Shown here one piece after another: positions 16,401 through 21,100 of a DNA stretch of 23,649 bases (positions are counted from its first letter, which is position 1; every line of letters begins with the position of its first letter). Location of the stretch: the IMG/VR virus record IMGVR_UViG_3300026203_000009, positions 1-23,649 of that record. The stretch is one strand, 5' to 3'. Made by a program: the position numbers and the translations under genes. A model generated the notes under the pieces. It worked only from the letters and a program-made list of their open reading frames with translations. It had not been told where the DNA came from and did not search any database. The stretch comes from a virus.

Positions 16401-17623
16401 AAGGTGTAATTTCAGAAGTTGCTCCTACAATCATTGACTCTGCATATCATACAAATGGTATTACAGCTGCGGATGCGGTTTCAGGAACCTTCCAGTTACA
16501 CGTTCAAGATGCTTCAGCGTTCCATACAACGATCAATGGTGCTGCTGTTGCGACAAGTAACACTGGATTCATTATTATTCGTGATCCTGAAATTAGTCAG
16601 AAACATTTTGAAATTATTGAGTATAGTAATATATCAACTGACGGTAAGATTATTACATTACCTTCTGGTTCTCGTGGTAAAGCTGGAACTGCTGCGTTAG
16701 CACATAGTAATACAAGTATTATTGAGTGCTATAACTTAGATGGTATTCCTCTAACAGAAATTAACAAGTTACATACTGCTATTGGTTCACCAACTCTTGA
16801 CTCATATAAGGTTGCAGTTACATCTGTATCTACAAATGGAGTTCAGAATGGTGGTGAAAATGTTACTGCTACACAGAACATTCAGTTTGAACAGTTCTAT
16901 CCACAACTTGAGATGAATAACTTCCCTGAAACGGAAATTATTCCTAGATTGAACGCAGTCTCTGCTACATCCATACTTAATGGTGCAAACGTCAGTGAAG
17001 CATCATTCATTAATGATGGTGTGTACTTAGACTGTATTGCAAACGAAGATAACTATATGACATTCCCTAAATTGGTATGTTCTAAAGTTAACGAAGATGC
17101 AAAACTAAGTGGTTCTAAGTCATTGACTATGAACTTACTAATGAGTTCAACTAACGCTAACTTGTCACCTGTGGTTGATACAGATCGTTGTTCATTAATT
17201 ACAACTTCTAATAGAATCAACCAGATTGACCCTGCTAATTCTAACGCAGAGCAAAGAAGTGGTGATAAGAATGACGCTGTTTACATCAGTAAGACTATGA
17301 ACTTATTGAATCCAGCGAATACCTTGAAGGTTCAGTTTGAGGGATGGAGACATCCTGATACTGAAATTCACGTTATGTATCGTATACAACCTGTTGGTGC
17401 GTCTATTACTTTTGATGAAATAGGGTATATATATTTTAACGGAAACGGATTGGAAGATAAAACAGTTCAAAAGACTGAAGCATATCTTCTCAGGGATTTA
17501 GAATACACCTATACAGGTGCTGAATTCACTGCTGCTCAGATTAAAATTATTATGACATCTCGAAACCAAGCATACGTACCCGAAATTAAAAACCTTCGTG
17601 TATTAGCTTTAAGTGACCTCTAA
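10409..17623 (+). CDS. Giant DUF4815-type virion structural protein (2404 aa)
   Basis: The N-terminal ~600 residues match the DUF4815-type phage structural family as I remember it: 'NLNISPYFDDFD ... YRVLFRPG-PIQARELTTLQS' at 6-46, GVYFIRGYFVDV near 189, YRVGLEIFESIVTPEDDPNL, NYSAPGGHRFRI near 244, and EVGPGKAYVRGYE near 350. Several 'IRGRTSKAKA', 'IEGQTSKAKA' and 'LVGQTSGARA' modules follow. Residues ~1618-1776 form a conserved core (DPLAQSFLVESKGGAFLTS, IPVSVQVREMANGYPTT, then LFKSQNASTWTADQYEDLKF). Residues ~1880-1945 hold two 'VTGTF ... TSGA' units, and ~2030-2110 a module with 'GFIIIRDPEI ... IEYSNI ... GSRGKAGTAA'. The C-terminal ~120 residues (YISKTMNLLNPANTLKVQF, then IHVMYRI) resemble the end of many phage baseplate/fibre proteins. 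Inferred role: very large baseplate-peripheral protein, perhaps replacing several T4 proteins (gp9-gp12), which are not seen separately here. Start ATG lies 4 nt after gp8 with only a weak ribosome binding site. Confidence 0.9.
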   Translation: MPQNTNLNISPYFDDFDKANNFYRVLFRPGYPIQARELTTLQSLMQNQIESFGTHMFKDGSMVIPGQIGYDLDAKAVLLQGSFLGADVEQYRTNLTGTIISGLTTGVKAKVISSIPATESSRGYITLYVKYLTSGGDESTERTFVNNEQLISETEITYGNSLIEVGTPFAQLLPTNSTAVGSTATIANGVYFIRGYFVDVSAQTIILDQYSNNPSYRVGLEIFESIVTPEDDPNLNDNATGTSNYSAPGGHRFRIRTSLVKKVIDDDTDKNFIELLRINQSQIETFVERSAYNELARELARRTFDESGDYTIRDFDVRIREHKNDGANGGVYLQGATSPGGITASEAYYVIEVGPGKAYVRGYESETLVPTFVDLEKSRTSIALQNSIVPFELGNYMLMNNVKGSPIINGNSITSNYQVVEFRDVKPNGSLSATGNIIGYGRVAAYEYHNGTNVTSSSTVFKAYVFDLQPLTLMKLSQSVTVAQGHVIRGRTSKAKAFVEADYNGVDLIKLYQSYGQFKTGEVIERDGVEIGTVVETFTHEITDAKGMIGKDPDTNAVIFAGDFLLDQETIILGSNFNVSSSGGTGTITGTQSNFTLDLRPGDQLTFNNSNTLYIDLINLSGTNIDNNLTSATTATYSGNNIPAGDYGFMVRQRPQIYDRETADLMIEMPKESIKSISDESAIVARSFDDITVTGANDFTISLPADEQFLAYDKDHYALVELAPTAGTLIDIESNLSFNSTGTPRTSLTVSGLTGVSTVRLVASVSKNSAEKKLKNATEMECMKVEKTANSSDNVKYGLSYGSLYGTRIEDEEISLGSTDVYNIHAVYESNDDNAAVIPNLTMQAATIFNKGTIIEGQTSKAKARVVNFNSVSYVCHFVYENESLFSLGETVQGFDANGNIISGLINDADGSINNGSRNITDSFYLDPNQQGHYYDISKLIKFAAAGAPLRKLMIVFDRFTHEATGDYFASQSYVGIDYKDIPSIKFAGETRELRDVLDFRPAVTPVLSGSGTVSSPYYVNCASLDFKDRGFASGGVANNATVIDIPKPESDFRCDYDYYVGRIDKLFLTDQQGFKVAKGIPGEADDVPGNIDNAMLLATLYHEPYGYGPEGVHIVRENNRRFTMRDIGLIERRVDNLEYYTSLSLLELETASLPIKDSDGFDKFKNGFLVDNFTSFDSAESTHEDFACALDFADGNMRASHYTTNVPLEYNATASSSVTLHSTGTLTLPYVESTFIVQPYASRVENVNPFNVFAYIGRLDLYPSSDDWVDTRRVPDRVVNIEGDFTASIQRLGGDVNTGFIPTQWNSWRTNWSSASSRSDTQTMRRGRWPYIRRITTTTTNTVSNQSRSGIRSRVTPRIDRQNMGDRTLEKTVIPFIRSRNIAFKIQRLKPNTRFYAFIDNVDVNFYTTPRLIEVIKNPVDDSRTNNTPFVTDETVIGQTSGCRLKIVSPETGFDDGKSPYDGSDLPTSYASTTGFLNIDTKTMSETVAGAYYGNPQETEILVGQTSGARAVVKTKRLVANTNGDMEGIMWVPNPRVSTNPRFATGTRVVRLTTSDTDSRVPGQVDSAASANYVASGVIETKQTTIFAVRNADIVRDTVTQDRTVNNTTSNVTRDTGWYDPLAQSFLVESKGGAFLTSCELYFNTRDERIPVSVQVREMANGYPTTKVLAFSDVTLLPSQINLSENGTVATKFTFDSPVYVTENREYCLVVLSDSNEFKLWISRMGEDDVTNDRTISEQPYAGVLFKSQNASTWTADQYEDLKFILYKAQFTANSTGTAVFNNAELAIGNSGISQLRANPIRTLKPEIKIILSDHQANFTIGAEITQTDTSPVPSAIIRQVVQGVQGSSNAYIIVDDVAGTFREGVASGASYIYRLVSSRSLADITLTGVTGTFDANNTITNGSGASGMVTAFNSGTGVVSIKSVTGTFTVGDAITQTTSGATTGSGTIAAGGITATGDDINDYPAAPISYFNQATEIEVMHANHCMHDTANNVRLEGVISEVAPTIIDSAYHTNGITAADAVSGTFQLHVQDASAFHTTINGAAVATSNTGFIIIRDPEISQKHFEIIEYSNISTDGKIITLPSGSRGKAGTAALAHSNTSIIECYNLDGIPLTEINKLHTAIGSPTLDSYKVAVTSVSTNGVQNGGENVTATQNIQFEQFYPQLEMNNFPETEIIPRLNAVSATSILNGANVSEASFINDGVYLDCIANEDNYMTFPKLVCSKVNEDAKLSGSKSLTMNLLMSSTNANLSPVVDTDRCSLITTSNRINQIDPANSNAEQRSGDKNDAVYISKTMNLLNPANTLKVQFEGWRHPDTEIHVMYRIQPVGASITFDEIGYIYFNGNGLEDKTVQKTEAYLLRDLEYTYTGAEFTAAQIKIIMTSRNQAYVPEIKNLRVLALSDL

Positions 17624-17843
17624 GAAACCTGACTTTCAACACGTCAAGGGTAAACCTGAATTAGTACGAGATACCAAGTCTGGTGCCATACTAAATACAA
17701 AAGCAACCCCTCCAGGATCTGCTGCTAAGAGACGACAAGAGAAAGATCTCAAAATCGAAACTATGCAAAAAGATATGGATGTGCTAAAATCAGAATTATC
17801 TGAGTTGAAAAACTTAATTAAACAATCTTTATTAAACAAATGA
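17613..17843 (+). CDS. Small conserved virion-cluster protein, GTG start, C-terminal coiled coil
   Basis: This 76-residue protein starts at a GTG that overlaps the last 11 bases of the giant upstream gene. No ATG occurs before residue 50, so the GTG is the only start that keeps the conserved-looking N-terminus (KPDFQHVKGKPELVRD, then SGAILNT). Residues ~37-75 are Lys/Glu/Leu-rich with a heptad pattern (IETMQKDMDVLKSELSEL), predicted to form a coiled coil. I recall similar short 'F-hvk-kpeLvRD..sgAilNt' proteins among T4-like phage structural genes, but not an established function. There is no Shine-Dalgarno sequence, so translation is probably coupled to the upstream gene. It could be an assembly or linker protein; that is a guess. 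Confidence 0.78.
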   Translation: MTSKKPDFQHVKGKPELVRDTKSGAILNTKATPPGSAAKRRQEKDLKIETMQKDMDVLKSELSELKNLIKQSLLNK

Positions 17844-18055
17844 CTGCTGACGCACCTGAAACTGTAGATCAGGAAAAACTACTTTCTGATTTCAAATCTA
17901 GATTAAAAGCATATGTCGATGAGAACCAACAGATGGCTCAAAAGATTCGACAGAATGAACAACAAGCACTAAAACTCCAAGGTGCTATAGAAACGCTGGA
18001 GTACATCCTCAAAGGTGAACCTACTGTTGACAGTGTTGATGCAGGGGGAGCATAA
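17840..18055 (+). CDS. Small coiled-coil protein of the late cluster
   Basis: This 71-residue protein has an ATG that overlaps the previous stop as ATGA (4-nt overlap), typical of coupled translation. Residues ~10-60 are highly charged with regular Leu/Ile/Ala spacing (LLSDFKSRLKAYVDENQQ, then LKLQGAIETLEYIL), indicating a long helix or coiled coil. The acidic N-terminus and the Asp/Gly tail look unstructured. It resembles small 'KLqGAIe-L' helical proteins found beside phage structural genes, but no function can be assigned. The paired arrangement with the preceding gene suggests the two products act together (inference). It is followed directly by a rho-independent terminator. Confidence 0.8.
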   Translation: MTADAPETVDQEKLLSDFKSRLKAYVDENQQMAQKIRQNEQQALKLQGAIETLEYILKGEPTVDSVDAGGA

Positions 18056-18059
18056 CATA

Positions 18060-18084
18060 AGAGGAGACCGAAAGGTCTCTTTTT
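18060..18084 (+). terminator. Rho-independent terminator
   Basis: A six-base-pair stem GAGACC (18064-18069) / GGTCTC (18074-18079) closes a GAAA tetraloop and is followed by five T (18080-18084). The A/G residues at 18060-18063 could extend pairing into the T run. It begins five bases after the stop of the second small gene and ends the gp8-DUF4815-small gene unit. Confidence 0.88.
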
Positions 18085-18090
18085 AACGGT

Positions 18091-18098
18091 TATAAATA
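18091..18098 (+). promoter_or_regulatory. T4-type late promoter, TATAAATA
   Basis: An exact TATAAATA lies seven bases after the terminator T run and 41 bases before the fibre ATG. The predicted start is near 18104, giving a leader of ~36 nt. TTGGAGG at 18101-18107 would lie at the transcription start and be 32 nt from the ATG, so it is not a usable ribosome binding site. TAGGA at 18125-18129, 10 nt before the ATG, is the better candidate. Terminator plus promoter makes the fibre an independent unit. Confidence 0.88.
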
Positions 18099-18139
18099 TC
18101 TTGGAGGCATATTGTCCGAAATGTAGGATACCATAACCA

Positions 18140-21100
18140 ATGGCAAATAGAATTCAATTAAGACGTGATGGTGCTCAACAGTGGGCAAACATCAACCCTA
18201 TCTTGGCACAGGGTGAACTTGGTATTGAAATTGATACATCACGTATTAAAATCGGGGATGGAGTAACTCCGTGGAATAGTTTAAGATATGAGAGACCACT
18301 AGAAACAGAATCAAACGCTGCTAATACACTTGTAAAAAGAGACGCTGATGGTAACTTCCAAGCTGGTGCTATAACTGCAACAGTTATTGGTAACGCTGCA
18401 ACTGCCACACGTCTTGCTAACGCTAGACAAATTCAACTTGCTGGTCAGGTTACTGGATCAGGTTCTTTTGATGGATCATCTAACCTTACATTAACAACTG
18501 ACTTATCATTAATAACAACACTTCCACATTATAATCCTGCTGATCCTGATGCTAGTGATCTATACACTCGTGTTAGGGTTAACTCACAAGGTAGGGTTAT
18601 TGGTGCTGAACTTGCATCTACACTTGCAAACTATGGTATTACTGATGCTCAACCATTAGATGATGACTTAACATCATTAGCAGGACTATCTACAGTTGGT
18701 TTACTTGCTAGAGTATCACAAGGAAATATAACCACTAGACAGTTAACTGGTGGTGCAGGAAGAATTATATTCACAGTACCTGATGGTAGTTCACAGAACC
18801 CATTCATTGATCTTGCTGACACAGCAGTTGTTGTTGGTTCATATAACGTTGAATCATTAACATCTGTTAATGCTGCTGGTAGTAACTCAGAACCATATGG
18901 TACACAAACTGTTAACACAACCAAGTTTAGTGTTGATAGATATGGTCGTATTACATTAGCAGAGAACGTACCTATTGCTACAGCAGTAGAAGGATCTAAG
19001 TATGCTGGTTATGATGCTGGAACTACATATGCTCGTTATGCCATAATTGCAAATGCTTCTAAGGTATATCAAGCTATTCAAACTATTTCTGCTGGTGGTG
19101 GAGCACCTACTCATAGCACAGGTGATGCAAATGGTTGGAGATATTGTGCTGCTGAAGGAACTGAACAAAAAGGTCTTGCATCATTTGCACAAGAAGATTT
19201 TGATGTAGATGCTAATGGTCACGTAACCATTGCTGCAATGGGTGTTGATAATACTCAGTTACAGAATAATAAAATTACATTTACTGATGGAAATACAGTT
19301 CAAGATTTTGAATTAGATAATGAACTAACAACTTCCACTGCACATACAGGATTTGATTATCTTAATTATGTAAAAGTAAATAGCACTTCTGGTGGTCTTC
19401 TCTTCAGTGCTAATAACACCGATAATAGTAATGCTGGTGGAGTAGATATCAATGTCGATACAAATATAAGTGGTGCTTCTATAAAACTTGACAGACCAGG
19501 TAACACTCCTCTACAAACTATTGAGAGGACTGCTGGTTCACTTAAAATTCATCACAATGTCTCTTCCTCTACTGATAGAACGCTTGATATTATTTCAAAC
19601 AACGCTGGTGCTGGTACTGCTAGTATTAACATTACAGCAGACGAAGACATAACAATATCATCGACAAATGTTTCAAATCGTGTTAATGTAGAAGGATTCC
19701 AATTCCAAGACGATACTTTAAGTAGCACTGCTACTACTATGATCTTGGATCCAGGTGACGACGATGCTGCAACTGGTAAAGTTCAGATTCGTGGTGACTT
19801 ACAAGTAGATGGAACTACAACAACAGTTAACTCTACTGTTGTAACTATCGATGATCCAATTATGGTTCTAGGTGGTGACACTGCTCCTGTTGCAGATGAC
19901 AACAAGGATCGTGGTGTAGAGTTTTCTTATTATGATACACAAGCAAGGGTAGGTTTTTATGGATGGGACGAAAGTTACGCAGACTCTAATATCTGGAATG
20001 GCACTGGTGGCTTTAGGTTCCTCTACAATGCCACTAACACCAATGAAGTATTTACTGGTACAGACGCTGCTCTCATCGCTGGCAACCTCAGACTAACAAC
20101 AAACACAGGTGCTTCATCAACTACAACTGGTACATTAGTTGTAACTGGTGGACTTGGACTTTCCGAGAACGCACACGTTGGTGGTACTGTTACAGTTGCA
20201 GGACAGACAGAAATTAATAACAATGTAATATTTAAAGCAGATAATAAATCATTTAATATACAGACTGCTGCGGGTGTAGATAAGTTTACAGTTGATACAG
20301 ATAATGGTAATACAGTTATTGAAGGTACATTAGATGTTCAGTTAGAAACAACTATAACTGACAATGTAATCATAAAAGCAGACAATAAGAAATTTGATAT
20401 TCAAACTGCTGCTGGTGTCAGTGTATTTGATGTAGATACTGACAACGGTAACACACATACAGATGGTACTCTTGATGTAGACAGTGGTGTTACATTCAAC
20501 AGTACCCTTGATGTAGATCAAGCTACAACTCTAAACAACATATTAGATGTTGATGGCATTTCTACATTCCATAATGACATTATACTTGATACAACTGGTA
20601 AGACCTTTAAATTAAATAATGGATCTGCTGATAAATTTGTAGTACAAAGTACATCTGGTAATACAGATATAGAAGGATCATTAAATGTTGCATCTTTAAT
20701 TCACTTTGAAAGTAGCGATACTCCAACAATAAGTACAGATGGAGATAACAATTATATAATTACAGGTAGTGACTATGGTGCTCTAAGATTAGATGGTGGT
20801 GGTTATATTGAAGGTAATACACTATTCAATAGTGATATTTACATCAACGGACAAATAAATCAGAAAGACCAAGGTTCATCTAACGAGACATTCAACACAC
20901 AGAACTTCTTAAGAGTTCGTTATAAGTTCAGAACTGGTGTAACAGCCGCATATACTCCTTCCTATGCACAAGATAACTCATCTAACTTTAGATCCTTTGG
21001 TGGTGGTGGTATTGCTACTGATCTTCACATCGGTGATAACCTATACGTTGGTAAGAAAGCAAACACAGATAACATTGAGTTTAGTGTCAGTCCTGCTGGT

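Noticed and set aside
18121-18126. ATG-TAG start-stop in the fibre leader as a regulatory mini-ORF
   Set aside because: A single six-base coincidence without supporting signal; the TAGGA it overlaps is more simply a weak ribosome binding site.
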